64,000 nucleotides of DNA from Populus alba (GCF_005239225.2 NC_133288.1:13398169-13462168); one strand, 5' to 3'. Positions 44,818 through 57,549 are shown, counted from the stretch's first letter. The notes: a model not told the origin generated them from the letters alone. Numbers and translations are program-made.

Positions 44818-46480
44818 TGTTGCGATGTCGCGGTCGCACAAATTAATTACCCTAGCTTAAAACACAACACACAAGATAGTATAGAGCAAGCAAGGGGTCG
44901 ATCCCACGAGGAAGTTTGAAGTCAGATTTTTATGTTGTACGTTATGTAATTGGGGGGGATTTGATTTATGATGATCTAAAATATAGAAGAAATTAAACTA
45001 GCAAACAAAATCAATTGAAACTGAAATATATCAAGAAAACAAACCTTGGTTGCAAGCACACGTCCACCAACGGAAATTAGAACCGATCCTTGAAACGAAA
45101 CTCCAGTTTATATTATGAATTTTATCTTTTCTTAATATTGGTTAATTAACGGATCCGCCGTATAACTAGCCCTAACCAACAAACAATCACAGTGTCCGCA
45201 CTAATGATTTAATCCAATGGCAGCCTTAAGATCTAGATAAATTCATTAATCTTAACAAACAAGTTGTCAATTTGTGTTGCTATGATCGAATGTTCTCCCT
45301 AAGTTTAATAACGTAGTTCCGCTACAATTATCAAGCTTAGTTGCTTCACAAGTTTATATACCACAACTCCGGTTTTGATATCAAACTTAGCAATAGATTG
45401 TTCACAATAATAACTTAGAGTCCGCTCTAGCAATTAAGATAAACAATCATAAGAAATATGCATAGGAAAACAATCATACTCATTCATAACATAAACTGAA
45501 AATAAAAGGAAGAATAAATCTCACGGTTCTTGAAATCCGAAGGTTTGTTGTGTCCTTGCAACCAAGAAAACGAGCTTAGCCTTGCATATCTATTGAACAA
45601 CTACTCCTAAAGATTAAAGAATACATAATTTCTAATTTGTAGAGAGGAGAGTTTGTGTTTCCTCCTTCTTCTTTCTCTTCCTCTTCTTCCTTCTACTCAC
45701 CCTCTATTTATACACAAATTGTAAGTAAGAAAATATCAAAGCTCAAGTGTGAACATCAATAGACGGTGGTAGTGTGAAGGCTGCTGGCTGCTGGGTTGAG
45801 GTTGGTGGCTGCCATGAGGTTGGTGGCTGCCTTGAGGTTGGTGGCTGCCTTCCTTGAGGTTGGTGGCTGCCTTCCTTGACCTTCTAGAATATTTACTAGA
45901 GGAGCTAAATTGCTGGTCGGTTTGGATGCTTCTGGATGAAATTTTGATTCGTTTCTTCACGCAACCTGCTTGCTGGCAGAATTCAGCTATCATCTTTGAA
46001 AAATCATATCTCCCTCATATGACATCTTTTTTGGCTGAAATTTGGAGCGTTTATAGATCTTTGAGTAAGGAATCCAACAAAATTGAGTTTTCATCAATTG
46101 GACTTCTGAAGCTCCAGATATTGAATTTTTAATGGGCAAAGGTCAACATTGGCAGACTGCGAGATTTGACTTTGAAGGATGTGATTTCCATGATCTTTCT
46201 CTTTTTATTTTTCTTGCATTACATTTCCAAAAAGGTATGGATGTTAGCTTTTTAATGCCACTGGAATCACTTCATTTCGATCTCTGGAACTCACGCTCTG
46301 CATAAAATACCGACTGAACGTCAAATCTGCCAATTACCTCCAATTTACTCCTTTTTGCATCTTTCATCCAAAAATGCCTTCAAAACATAAAACAAAGAAT
46401 ATCAAGGCATTTTATATAAATAACATATGCAAAACACTAGTTAAATGCGGGTGAAACTATCAAATAATATGGTTACATCA
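44818..46480 (-). repeat. 5' LTR of element D
   Basis: 1663 bp, nearly identical to 38437-40081, with one more 18-bp GGTTGGTGGCTGCC unit near 45815. Confidence 0.92.
45704..45712 (-). promoter_or_regulatory. TATA box of the element D promoter
   Basis: Minus strand TATAAATAG followed by AGGGTGAG, a strong plant TATA context; the same box is in the other LTR near 39323. Confidence 0.65.
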
Positions 46481-46485
46481 GTATG

Positions 46486-47813
46486 ACGCTAGTGATTATG
46501 CCGTGGGTGCTGTCTTGGGACAAAGAAAAGATAAGAAACCTTATGTGATTTACTATGCAAGTAAAACTTTAAATAGTGCTCAAATGAATTACACCACCAC
46601 TGAAAAAGAATTACTTGCAGTAGTATTTGCTTGTGATAAATTCAGATCTTATCTTGTTGGCTCACCTGTTGTTGTTTTTAGTGATCATGCAGCATTGAAA
46701 TATCTTCTTTCTAAGAAAGATTCTAAGGCTAGATTGGTGCGGTGGATTTTGTTACTTCAAGAATTTGATATCACAATCAAAGACAAGAAAGGCACCGAAA
46801 ATGTTGTTGCAGATCATTTGTCAAGATTGACAACAGATTCGACATCTGACATCACACCAACCGATGACTACTTTCCCGATGAATCTTTATTTTCCATTTC
46901 TACGATGCCTTGGTTTGCTAATATTGTTAATTTTCATGTTTCAGGACAATTGCCAGCTCATTGGAGTACCCAAGACAAAAGAAAGTTCTTGAACAAAGTG
47001 AAGAACTTTTATTGGGATGACCCTTATTTATTCAAATATTGTCCTGATCAAATATTTCGAAGATGCATTCCTGACAATGAGGTAAGTAGTGTTATTAAAT
47101 TTTGTCATTCTGAGGCATGTGGGGGTCATTTCTCATCAAGAAAGACAATTGCAAAAATCTTACAAAGTGGATTTTATTGGCCCACCATGTTCAAAGACTC
47201 ACATGCATTCTGCAAGACTTGTGAAAATTGTCAAAAGTTGGGATCTATTTCAAAACGTCACATGATGCCTTTAAATCCTATTCTTGTCATTGAGATCTTT
47301 GACTGTTGGGGTATAGATTTCATGGGTCCATTTCCTCCATCATTTGGTTTCGTGTACATATTAGTCGCAGTAGATTATGTTTCAAAATGGATACAGGCAA
47401 TTCCAAGTCGAAACAATGATCACAAAACAGTGATAAAGTTTTTGAAAGACAATATTTTGAGTCGATTTGGAATCCCTCGAGCCATAATAAGTGATGGTGG
47501 AACACATTTCTGCAACAAGCCATTTGCTTCTTTAATGAAGAAATATGGAATCACACACAAAGTTGCCACCCCTTATCACCCTCAGACAAGTGGACAAGTA
47601 GAGCTTGCTAATAGGGAGATCAAACAAATCTTGGAGAAAATAGTGAACCCTAATCGGAAAGACTGGTCTTTAAGACTTAATGATGCACTTTGGGCTTATC
47701 GAACTGCATATAAAACACCATTAGGTATGTCACCTTATAGACTAGTCTATGAAAAACCTTGTCACTTGCCTGTGGAAATTGAACATAAAGCTTATTGGGC
47801 TATTATCCTATAG
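46486..47813 (+). pseudogene. RNase H and integrase, copy C (C-terminus fused to LOG remnant)
   Basis: Open from 46503 for 436 codons. RNase [44 protein letters not shown]. Integrase: HHCC finger (CHSEACGGH...CKTCENC), [18 protein letters not shown] and [10 protein letters not shown] with DD35E spacing. After HKAYWAI the frame runs into LOG-derived sequence and stops (47813), so the integrase C-terminal domain is missing. The junction is identical in copy E. Confidence 0.88.
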
Positions 47814-48052
47814 GTTTGTTAAATGTTAATGGTTTTTATGATAAGTTGTTGTCTTTCCATGATCAAGTTGTGGAACAGGAATTTCTAACATCTTCGGCAC
47901 GACAAATCATAATCTCTGCTGCTACTGCTGAACAATTGATTGACCAACTACAATCTTTCATCCCTGTCATTGATCCTTGCATGAGTTGCCTAGATTGGTC
48001 AGTTAAGGAAAGCCGTAAAAAGCTTAGATTAGATTTGAGCCTTCATCTGTGA
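47795..48052 (+). pseudogene. LOG C-terminal remnant, copy C
   Basis: [20 protein letters not shown]... through CLDWSVKESRKK to the normal LOG stop, about 80 codons. It overlaps the end of integrase in another frame. The catalytic PGGxGTxxE is absent. Confidence 0.85.
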
Positions 48053-49289
48053 AACCTTGTGTCTTTTGGTTTTATTAATAGCATATTATTTTGTTTTGTT
48101 ACTTCTTATATTTATTTAAGTGTGTTTCAGGTTTATCATTGTTCGTTGTTTCAGGTGATGTCTTCTATACTATATCTTTCTACCTTAGGACATTGAGGAC
48201 AATGTCTCGTTTTGGTTGGGGGGAGAGGGTAGTAGTTTTAAAAAAAAAAAACTAACCAATTAACTGTTTTTGTTTTTAAAAAACCATTTGGCAAAACTGT
48301 TATTACTAGGATGGCAGTGTAAAGAGGAATTATTCTTGAGACGCATCTTAGTAAAAATTTTCTAATGGTTATTTGCAATATTCATAACAAGGCCTATTAG
48401 AATACTTCTTGAAATATTCAGGTTTACAAACTCTCGCATTGTTATCACTTAATTCTGCTCCTATACTCATTTAACAAGTATTATTAAACCTTCATTTTCA
48501 CACACACACTTTAACATATGATTTTGGGTTGCACATTGGATTATTACATTATTTATGTTCTTTTGTTGAAGGTAACAACTAAGGGTAAGGGATAGTATAT
48601 AATTTGCAAAAAAAAAAAAAATTGATAATATTGATGATAATAAAAATGTAGATAAGTTTGGTTTCGTAGCCTCCCTAACCTAAGTAATTAAGCCCGAAGG
48701 GGTGTTTTAACACCTAATACCCTAAAGTCAACTGACTTGGGAGCTATTGGCCCAAAGCTTGTTACATGGGTTAAGGAGAAAAGCTTAAGGGAATCAAACA
48801 TTGCACTATCTACGTATCAGTATCTGCAACCCGAGTTGTTAAGCTCGTAGGGGTGTCTCAACACCTAATGCCCTAAGACCAACTGGTCTGAGAGTCATTA
48901 GCCTAAAACTCGTTACATGGGTTAAAGATACATTGTGTTTTAAGTTGTATGTGTATATAAAAAAAAAGAAAAAAAAAAGAAAAAAAAGTAATAATAATAA
49001 TAATCCCAACCCAAGGAAGTTCACCTTAAACATTTGAACATAATATTGTTTTCTTCCAACCAAAGCCCCATCATCTATGTTTTCATATATTGAGCACATA
49101 AAAATAAGGTTTATTAATATCTTGTTTAAGAAGTATGAAGCAGTAATATAAATTTAATGAGAGTTTGTTTATCTGGATAGATTAATGGAAGTTGAATGAT
49201 GAATGCCTTGCTTTGTGGAACTTGCAAATTGTTTCTCTATTTTAACGCTTTAGATTACTAGGGACTAGTAATAAGCTGGTTGGGGGGTG
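48053..49289 (+). other. 3' noncoding internal region of copy C
   Basis: Same organisation as in B: ACATTGAGGACAATGT (48190-48205), TTGGGGGGAGAGGG run (about 48216), the 151-bp tandem repeat (about 48660-48940) and the polypurine tract before 49290. No gene. Confidence 0.75.
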
Positions 49290-50601
49290 TGATTAGTACT
49301 TAAAAGTGCATGTTTATCAAGGTTTTATATCATCATTTTGCACTTGAAGTATCAATAACTCCTTAACTAAAGCATGTTTTATAATAACAAGTTTGATATT
49401 ATAAGATACCTTAATTTATGGTAAATGCTCATTTTAAATGCAGGCCTATCACATAAATAAAAGGATTGATTGATGAGTTTAAGTATTGAAAGTGAAAGGA
49501 CAAAGAGATGGCCAAACTTAGAAAAGAGATGCAGATGCAGTCCAAACCGGAACATTGCTCGGTAATTGGATCATATCTGGAGCTCTAGATCTTGGATTTA
49601 GGTCCATTTTATATGGATGGAAAGGTAAGACAAAGGCCTACAACTTTCATGCGGAGCCCAAGATTTAAAAAGGCCGTTTTGAAGTCCAAACTGAAGGAAC
49701 AACGAAGAAGTCCGAAGTTGTCCTGCAGCCCAGACACTATTTAGTGTTTGGCCCATATCTTGAGTTCTAGAAGTCCAAATGACCTCATCTTTTTTTTGTT
49801 GGAAAGCTGAGAAAATTTCCTAGAACATTCCTGAGGATTCTGGGCAAATTATGATGTTAGCAATGATGTCTTGTTCAGACAAGAAGATATTGAGGCACTT
49901 ACCATGTATTGAGGCATCTTGGTTTCCAGATCAAGATCATGCTCTTGCTTTCTCTCTTTGTATTGCTTATGTTTTTCTCTCATTAATATCAATTTTATGC
50001 ACTTCATTTCCTTTCCTTTACTTAGTTAACTTCTTTCTCATTTATGTTCTTATCTTGTTCATCTATGTTTCTTTCTTTCATTATGTTTAGCTAAGTTAAT
50101 TATGTCAAGGTGAAAAGGGTACACTAATGGTGTAAGAATAAGTATAATATAAACTTAACATGGACCTTAACGTTGGATACTAACATGTTTTATATTTGTT
50201 ATCTTGTTCACTTTTAATACTTTGCTTGTTAAATGGTTAATCTAGATTTATGTTGTATAACAGTTGGTACAACAAATACTTGGCACTTTCATAGCCCATA
50301 CTGTATGGTATAACCGACACCTGAGCTATGAAAGGAACTTGATTTGTTGTTAACATAATTTATAATCATGAATGTCTGCCAACATTTACAAGTATTAGCT
50401 TTATTCGAATAAGATAACTAATGTAATCATGTTACTAGTTTATAATCTGATTGGAACCTCCTTTATGTGTGGTTTCCAATTGAGTAATAAGAGTTTATAT
50501 TATATACTTGTTTGAAGTACCATTAGTGGATCCTCTAACCTTGACATTTATTTTTATCGTTGTTTAATCCTTACATTAATCTTTCAACTCAAAGTTCTTA
50601 T
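49290..50601 (+). repeat. 3' LTR of copy C, entering the gap
   Basis: Starts TGATTAGTACTTAAAAGTGC. About 85 bp present in other LTRs, including CTATAAAAGG, are missing at 49888 (AAGAAGAT/ATTGAGGC). The LTR end is lost in the N run. Confidence 0.85.
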
Positions 50602-51101
50602 NNNNNNNNNNNNNNNNNNNNNNNNNNNNNNNNNNNNNNNNNNNNNNNNNNNNNNNNNNNNNNNNNNNNNNNNNNNNNNNNNNNNNNNNNNNNNNNNNNN
50701 NNNNNNNNNNNNNNNNNNNNNNNNNNNNNNNNNNNNNNNNNNNNNNNNNNNNNNNNNNNNNNNNNNNNNNNNNNNNNNNNNNNNNNNNNNNNNNNNNNNN
50801 NNNNNNNNNNNNNNNNNNNNNNNNNNNNNNNNNNNNNNNNNNNNNNNNNNNNNNNNNNNNNNNNNNNNNNNNNNNNNNNNNNNNNNNNNNNNNNNNNNNN
50901 NNNNNNNNNNNNNNNNNNNNNNNNNNNNNNNNNNNNNNNNNNNNNNNNNNNNNNNNNNNNNNNNNNNNNNNNNNNNNNNNNNNNNNNNNNNNNNNNNNNN
51001 NNNNNNNNNNNNNNNNNNNNNNNNNNNNNNNNNNNNNNNNNNNNNNNNNNNNNNNNNNNNNNNNNNNNNNNNNNNNNNNNNNNNNNNNNNNNNNNNNNNN
51101 N
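50602..51101. other. Assembly gap (500 N)
   Basis: Exactly 500 N, probably a placeholder of unknown true length. It separates the C 3' LTR from the middle of RT in copy F. Confidence 0.98.
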
Positions 51102-52975
51102 AAGATGTTAGATCATTCTTAGGACATGCTGGTTTTTACAGAAGGTTATCAAAGATTTTAGTGTAATATCTAAAGCCCTTGAGTAACCTTCTAACAAAGG
51201 ATAATATTTTTTGAATGGACTGAACATTGTGAGGAAGCCTTTGTTAAACTTAAAAACTTGCTTACTTCTGCTCCTGTCATTCAACCCTCCTGATTGGTCA
51301 TTACCTTTTTGAAATAATGTGTGACGCTAGTGATTATGCCGTGGGTTGCTGTCTTGGGACAAAGGAAAGATAAGAAACCCTTATGTGATTTACTATGCAA
51401 GTAAAAACTTTAAATTAGTGCTCAAATGAATTACACTACCACTGAAAAGAATTACTTGCAGTAGTATTTGCATGTGACAAGTTCAGATCTTATCTTGTTG
51501 GCTCACCTGTTGTTGTTTTTAGTGATCATGCAGCATTGAAATATCTTCTCTCTAAGAAAGATTCTAAGGCTAGATTGGTGCGGTGGATTTTGTTACTTCA
51601 AGAATTTGATATCACAATCAAAGACAAGAAAGGCACCGAAAATGTTGTCGCGGATCATTTGTCAAGATTGACAACCGATTCGAGATCTGACATTACACCA
51701 ATCGATGACTACTTTCCTGATGAATCTTTATTTTCTGTCTCTACGATGCCTTGGTTTGCTAAATATTGTTAATTTTCTTGTTTCAGGACAATTGCCAGCT
51801 CATTGGAGTACCCAAGACAAAAGAAAGTTCTTGAACGAAGTAAAAAACTTTTATTGGATGACCTTATTTAATTCAAATATTGTCCTGATCAAATATTTCG
51901 AAGATGCATTCCTGACAATGAGGTAAGTAGTGTCATTAAATTTGTCATTCTGAGGCATGTGGGGGTCATTTCTCATCAAGAAAGACAACTGCAAAAATCT
52001 TACAAAGTGGATTCTATTGGCCCACCATGTTCAAAGACTCACATGCATTCTGTAAGATTTGTGAAAATTGTCAAAAGTTGGGATCTATTTCGAAACGTCA
52101 CATGATGCCTTTAAATCCTATTTCTTGTCATTGAGATCTTTGATTGTTGGGGTATAGATTTCATGGGTCCATTTCCTCCATCATTTGGTTTCTTGTATAT
52201 ATTGGTCGCAGTAGATTATGTTTCAAAATGGATAGAGGCAATTCCAAGTCGAACCAATGATCACAAAATAGTGATAAAGTTTTTGAAAGAAAACATTTTA
52301 AGTCGATTTGGAATCCCTCGAGCCATGATAAGTGACGGTGGAACACACTTTTGCAACAAGCCATTTGAGTCTTTAATGAAGAAATATGGAATCACACATA
52401 AAGTTGCCACCCCTTATCACCCTCAGACAAGTGGACAAGTAGAGCTTGCTAATAGGGAGATCAAACAGATCTTGGAGAAAAACAGTGAACCCTAATAGGA
52501 AAGACTGGTCTTTAAGACTTAATGATGCACTTTGGGCTTATCGAACTGCTTATAAAAACATCATTAGGTATGTCACCTTATAGACTAGTCTATGGAAAAC
52601 CTTGTCACTTGCCTGTGGAAATTGAAATAAAGCTTATTGGGCTATTAAAGCTTTCAATTCAAGCCTTGATGATGCTAGTCAACTGCGAAAATTGCAAATA
52701 AATGAGCTTGAGGAAATTAGAAATGATGCATATGACAATTCAAGAATTCATAAAGCAAGAATCAAAAGAGTTTCATGACAAGAAAATACTGAGAAAAACA
52801 TTCAATGTTGGTCAAAAAAGTCTTGCTTTATAATTCTCGACTCCATTTATTTCCTGGAAAAACTAAGATCAAGATGGAGCGGTCCTTTTATTGTGAAACA
52901 TGTGTATCCATATGGGGCCTGTGATATCGAGAATCCAAAGAATGGCAATGTTTTCAAGTTTCTCTCACCCCGGTC
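51102..52975 (+). pseudogene. RT end, RNase H and integrase, copy F (many single-base indels)
   Basis: Starts in the RT connection region ([11 protein letters not shown]) and runs through RNase H ([18 protein letters not shown]) and integrase ([31 protein letters not shown]). Frames break repeatedly because of 1-bp insertions or deletions (for example near 51150, 51175, 51210, 51287, 51345, 51870, 52480, 52556). Substitutions against C/E are few, so many indels may be sequencing errors. It ends at the CAAG/TTTCTCTC junction (52958). Confidence 0.75.
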
Positions 52976-53114
52976 AAATGGCGGATAACGGTACTCCGTG
53001 ACTCTTAAGTCGGTTCTTTCAGTTTCCCATGATAACTGATATCTGTGTATATAATTGTGCAATTCTCTGCTCTTTCTTCTTTCTTTGAATCTCCCATCCA
53101 ATTCTCATTTAAAA

Positions 53115-53677
53115 ATGGACAGCACTCTTGAAAAGTTGAAAAGGTATTTTCCCGCTCTGCCTCAAAATGCGATTACAAAATTTACCGTGCTAGGTGTGAA
53201 AGATTACGGTTGTTAATGAATCATGGAATTCCTGAAGATATTCGCTGGCTAATTTGAAGCAAAGGTCCGATTACAAGGTGAGTCCTCAATTCTTTCATTT
53301 CACACATGCCTGGAACAGGTAAAAAGCACTTTTGCAAAGAAACGTCGTGCAAAACGACTGAAAGTCTGTCACAGATGTGCCAGATGGAGCTTGTAATGCG
53401 ACATGTCGTTCTTTAGGAATGGTATCTGTAAACCGTGAAGATAAGATACAATTCATTAAAGGATGGCCTGAGTAAGGGGTCTTTAGATAATCTTTTATTG
53501 ACCCTTGAGACGCATCCTAGTGGAGATGTGCATCGTGTAATTCATGACTTATGGCCACAATTCCATAAAGAACATGATCGACTTAGTCTTGGGAATCTGA
53601 CTAAAAAAAGACCCTGTTTGCCAGTTTTTAAGAAAACTGGATGGGAAGCCTATCCTCGACCCATAGAGGGCGTTTAA
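53115..53677 (+). pseudogene. Basic four-cysteine cargo ORF, copy F
   Basis: Same protein as 24796-25308 by content (start MDSTLEKLKRYFPALP; CHRCARW; SLDNLLLTLETHPSG), broken by about six single-base indels. The C-terminal frame 53435-53677 runs past the B stop and ends PRPIEGV. Given local indel density the breaks may be assembly errors. Confidence 0.65.
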
Positions 53678-53839
53678 GCCGTTCTTGGACGTAAAACCAA
53701 GGGAAGATGTGAGCCACAATCACAACTACCTGTACATACATGCTTTTTCAAAATAAATAATTAATAAAGAGAGAGAGAGTTTGTGAGACTACAGCTGGCC
53801 TACATATAGGTGGTATGATTGCATTTTCACTTTTTCATC

Positions 53840-53846
53840 TATAAAT
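53840..53846 (+). promoter_or_regulatory. TATA-like box upstream of LOG ORF, copy F
   Basis: TATAAAT 72 bp before the LOG ATG at 53912; same as A and B. Confidence 0.45.
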
Positions 53847-53911
53847 TCTTCTCTTCCTTCCCTTCATTTCTACTCATCCCATATATTCATCAAATATAGA
53901 AGTGTGTAGAA

Positions 53912-54563
53912 ATGGCAGGTTCCTCAAGTCATCATATAAGAAATATTTGTGTTTTCGGTGGATCCAGTTCTGGGAAAGAAAAAGAGTTTTTAGAATCAGC
54001 AAATCATCTGGCCGGGTACTAGCTGAGAGAAAGATTCATTTAGTGTATGGGGGAGGTAGCCTTGGGTTAATGGAGGTGTGTCAATGGCTGCATTTTTAGG
54101 AGGCAGTCAAGTTTTGGGGGTTGTCCCCAAAGCTTTAGCAAATGGGGACATCATTGGAAAAACAATTGGAGAAGAACTACAGGTCCCAACAATGTCTGAC
54201 CGACTGAATACCATGTTTAACCATGCTGATGCTTCATTGCCTTACCAGGTGGTCTGGGCACATTGGAAGAGATCTTTTCATATTTCATCTTGGGCCCAAC
54301 TGCACATTCACCATAAACCCATAGGTTTGTTAAATGTTAATGGTTTTTATGATAAGTTGCTGTCTTTCCTTGATCAAGCTGTGGAACAGGAATTTCTAAC
54401 ATCTTCGGCACGACGAATCATAATCTCTGCTGCTACTGCTGAACAATTGATTGACCAACTACAATCTTTCATCCCTGTCATTGATCCCTGCATGAGTCGT
54501 CTAGATTGGTCAACTAAGGAAAGCCGTAAAAAGCTTAGATTAGATTTGAGCCTTCATCTGTGA
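53912..54563 (+). pseudogene. LOG-like phosphoribohydrolase, copy F
   Basis: About 217 codons with single-base indels near 54010, 54073 and 54233. Sequence is closer to a normal LOG than B: CVFGGSSSGKEKEF, VYGGGSLGLM (Gly kept where B has Trp), GDIIGKTIGEELQVP, SDRLNTMFNHADA, then LPGGLGTLEE readable across a frameshift (54239-54270), and [20 protein letters not shown]. No introns. The catalytic Arg and Glu positions are present. Whether it is intact in the plant depends on resequencing. Confidence 0.8.
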
Positions 54564-55107
54564 AACCTTGTGTCTTTTGGTTTTATTAATAGCATATTAT
54601 TTTGTTTTGTTACTTCTTATGTTTGTTTAAGTGTGTTTCAGGTTTGTCATTGTTCGCTGTTTCAGGTGATGTCTTCTATACTCTATCTTTCTACCTTCGA
54701 ACATTGAGGACAATGTCTCGTTTTGGTTGGGGGGAGAGGGTAGTAGTTTAAAAAAAAAAAAAAAAAAATACTAACTTTGCTAACTGTTTTTGCTATTATT
54801 AAAACCATTTGACAAAATTGTTATTAGGATGGCAGAGTATGGAATCAATTTTATTGACTCTAGAGACGCATCTTAGTAAGTTTCATTACCAAGGTCTATC
54901 ATAATACTTCTTGAAATATTCAGGTTTACAAACTCTCACATTGTTATCACTTGATTCTGCTTTTATACTCATTTAACAAGTATTATTAAACCTTCATTTT
55001 CACACACACACTTTAACATATGATTATGGGTTGCACATTGGATTATTACATTAATTATGTTCTTTTGTTGAAGGTAACAACTAAGGGAAAAGGATAGTAT
55101 ATAATTT

Positions 55108-55145
<38 letters not shown>

Positions 55146-55824
55146 TAGTATTGATGATAATAAAACGTGGATAAGTTTGGTTTCGTAGCCTCCTAACCTA
55201 AGCAATTAAGCCCGAAGGGGTGTTTTAACACCTAATACCCTAAAGTCAACTGACTTGGGAGCTATTGGCCCAAAGCTTGTTACATGGGTTAAGGAGAAAA
55301 GCTTAAGGGAATCAAACATTGCACTATCTACGTATCAGTATCTGCAACCCGAGTTGTTAAGCTCGTAGGGGTGTCTCAACACCTAATGCCCTAAGATCAA
55401 CTGGTCTGGGAGTCATTAGCCTAAAACTCGTTACACGGGTTAAAGATACATTGTGTTTTAAGTTGTATGTGTATATAAATAAAAGAAAAAAAAAAAGAGA
55501 AAAAAAAAAAAAAAAAGAAGAAGAAGAAAAAAAAATAATAATCCCAACCCAAGGAAGTTCACCTTAAACATTTGAACATAATATTGTTTTCTTCCAACAA
55601 AAGCCCCATCATCTATGTTTTCATTGAGCACACAAAAAGAAGGTTTATTAATATCTTGTTTACGAAGTATGAAGCAGGAATATAAATTTAATGAGAGTTT
55701 GTTTTATCTGGATAGATTAATGGAAGTTGAATGATGAATGCCTTGCTTTGTGGAACTTGCAAATTGTTTCTCTATTTTAACGCTTTAGATTACTAGGGAC
55801 TAGTAATAAGCTGGTTGGGGGGTG
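54564..55824 (+). other. 3' noncoding internal region of copy F
   Basis: ACATTGAGGACAATGT at 54701-54716, TTGGGGGGAGAGGG run (about 54727), long A-runs (54751-54768, 55111-55143, 55499-55515), the 151-bp tandem repeat (about 55195-55460) and the polypurine tract up to 55824. Confidence 0.75.
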
Positions 55825-57549
55825 TGATTAATACTTAAAAGTGCATGTTTATCAAGTTTTATATCATCATTTTGCACTTGAAGTATCAATAACTCCTTAA
55901 CTAAAGCATGTTTTATAATAACAAGTTTGATATTATAAGATACCTTAATTTATGGTAAATGCTCATTTTAAATGCAGGACTATCACATAAATAAAAGGAT
56001 TGATTGATGAGTTTAAGCATTGAAAGTTAAAGGACAAAGAGATGGCCAAACTTAGAAAAGAGATGTCGGTGCAGTCCAAACCGGAACATTGCTCGGTAAT
56101 TGGATCATATCTGGAGCTCTAGATTTTCGGATTTAGGTCCACTTTATATGGATGGAAAGGTAAGACAAAGGCCTACAACTTTCATGAGGAGCCCAAGATT
56201 TGAAAAGGTCGTTTTGAAGTCCAAAATTGAAGGAACAACGAAGAAGTCCGAAGCTGTCCTGCAGCCCAAACACTATTTAGTGTTCAGCCCATATCTTGAG
56301 TTCTAGAAGTCCAAATGACCTCATCTTTTTTTTTGTTGGAAAGCTGAGACAATTTCCTAGAACATTCTTGAGGATTCTGGGCAAATTATGATGTTATCAA
56401 TGACGTCTTGATCAGACAAGAAGATAAGGATTGTTATCTAGTCAAGATGTGGCCACCCACTCATCAATTATAGTCAACAAATCAATAGTTCCAAATTTTG
56501 GCCTATAAAAGGAGGCACTTACCATGTATTGAGGCATCTTGGTGTTCAGATCAAGATCATGCTCTTGCTTTCTCTCTTTGTATTGCTTATGTCTTGCTTT
56601 CATTAATATCAAGTTTATGCACTTCATTTCCTTTCCTTTGTCTAGTTAACTCTTTCTCATTTATGTTCTTGTCTTGCTCATTTATGTTTCTTTCTTTTAT
56701 TATGTCTAGCTAAGTTAATTATGTCAAGGTGAAAAGGTACACTAATGGTGTAAGAACAAGTATAATATAAACTTAACATGGACCTTAACGTTGGATACTA
56801 ACATGTTTTTATATTTGTTATCTTGTTCACTTTAATACTTTGCTTGTTAAATGGTTAATCTAGATTTATGTTGTGTAACACTTGGTACAACAAATACTTG
56901 GCACTTTCATAGCCCATACTGTATGGTTTAACCGACACCTGAGCTATGAAAGGAACTTGATTTGTTGTTAACATAAGTTATAATCATGAATGCCTGCCAA
57001 CATTTACAAGTATTAGCTTTATTCGAATAAGATAATTAATGTAATCATGTTAACAATTTATAATCTGATTGGAACCTCCTTTATGTGTGGTTTCCAATTG
57101 AGTAATAAGAGTTTATATTATACTTGTTTGAAGTACCATTAGTGGATCCTCTAACCTTGACATTTGTTTTTATCATTGTTTAATCCTTACGTTAATCTTT
57201 TATCTCAAAGTTCTCATTAATTTCTTCATCTTCTGTTATTATTATTATTATCATTATTATTATTATTATTATTTACATTCTGTTTATATTATATAATATA
57301 TATCTTTGATCTTTTCATAAAGTCAGTATATAGGCTGGAAACCTGTGACCCGATCTTTAGATCATTCTCAGGTATAACAACGCCACGTACTGAGTATTAT
57401 TATTGTTGTTGTTGTTGTTGTTGTTGTTGTCTTGTTATTTATAATTTATACAATTAACCTCTCTGTGGTTCGACCCCGGTCTTGCCGGGTTATTTATTAC
57501 TTCGACACTCCTGCACTTGGGAAGAGACATCAAGCTTTTGGTCGTGTCA
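55825..57549 (+). repeat. 3' LTR of copy F
   Basis: 1725 bp, TGATTAATACTTAAAAGTGC to TTTTGGTCGTGTCA, TATAAAAG at 56504-56511. Confidence 0.9.

Larger units (their letters stand above)
38437..46480 (-). mobile_element. Young non-autonomous Athila-type element D, minus strand
   Basis: About 8.04 kb with LTRs at 38437-40081 and 44818-46480, TG..CA ends and 5-bp target duplication GTATG (38432-38436 and 46481-46485). tRNA-Asp primer site at 44796-44812 and polypurine tract at 40082 place the 5' end on the right. The LTRs differ by only about eight substitutions and one 18-bp repeat unit by my count, so insertion is recent. Coding capacity is one 905-codon gag-protease frame fused to the integrase end; RT, RNase H and the integrase core are absent. 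It must have moved with enzymes from another element. Confidence 0.92.
31926..50601 (+). mobile_element. Athila-clade Ty3/Gypsy element, copy C, hosting element D
   Basis: 5' LTR 31926-33773, a 901-bp tandem duplication over the LTR end/primer site/gag start, gag, protease, RT, then element D (38437-46480), then RNase H, integrase, a LOG remnant, 3' noncoding and a 3' LTR that enters the assembly gap. Protease-to-integrase is broken by a single stop (37692) apart from D. The two LTRs differ in subfamily (the 5' LTR has about 110 bp more near its end; the 3' LTR lacks the TATA region), so C may be a recombinant or an assembly chimera. Its target duplication cannot be checked. Confidence 0.8.
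51102..57549 (+). mobile_element. Athila-clade element, copy F (3' half)
   Basis: From RT through RNase H, integrase, Cys-finger ORF, LOG, 3' noncoding to a complete 3' LTR (55825-57549). Everything upstream lies in the gap. Immediately after its LTR comes the middle of another LTR (copy E), which suggests F inserted into the E 5' LTR; the left junction is not visible. Confidence 0.85.

Noticed and set aside
50560..51111. Open frame across the N run
   Set aside because: It consists of unknown residues through the assembly gap.
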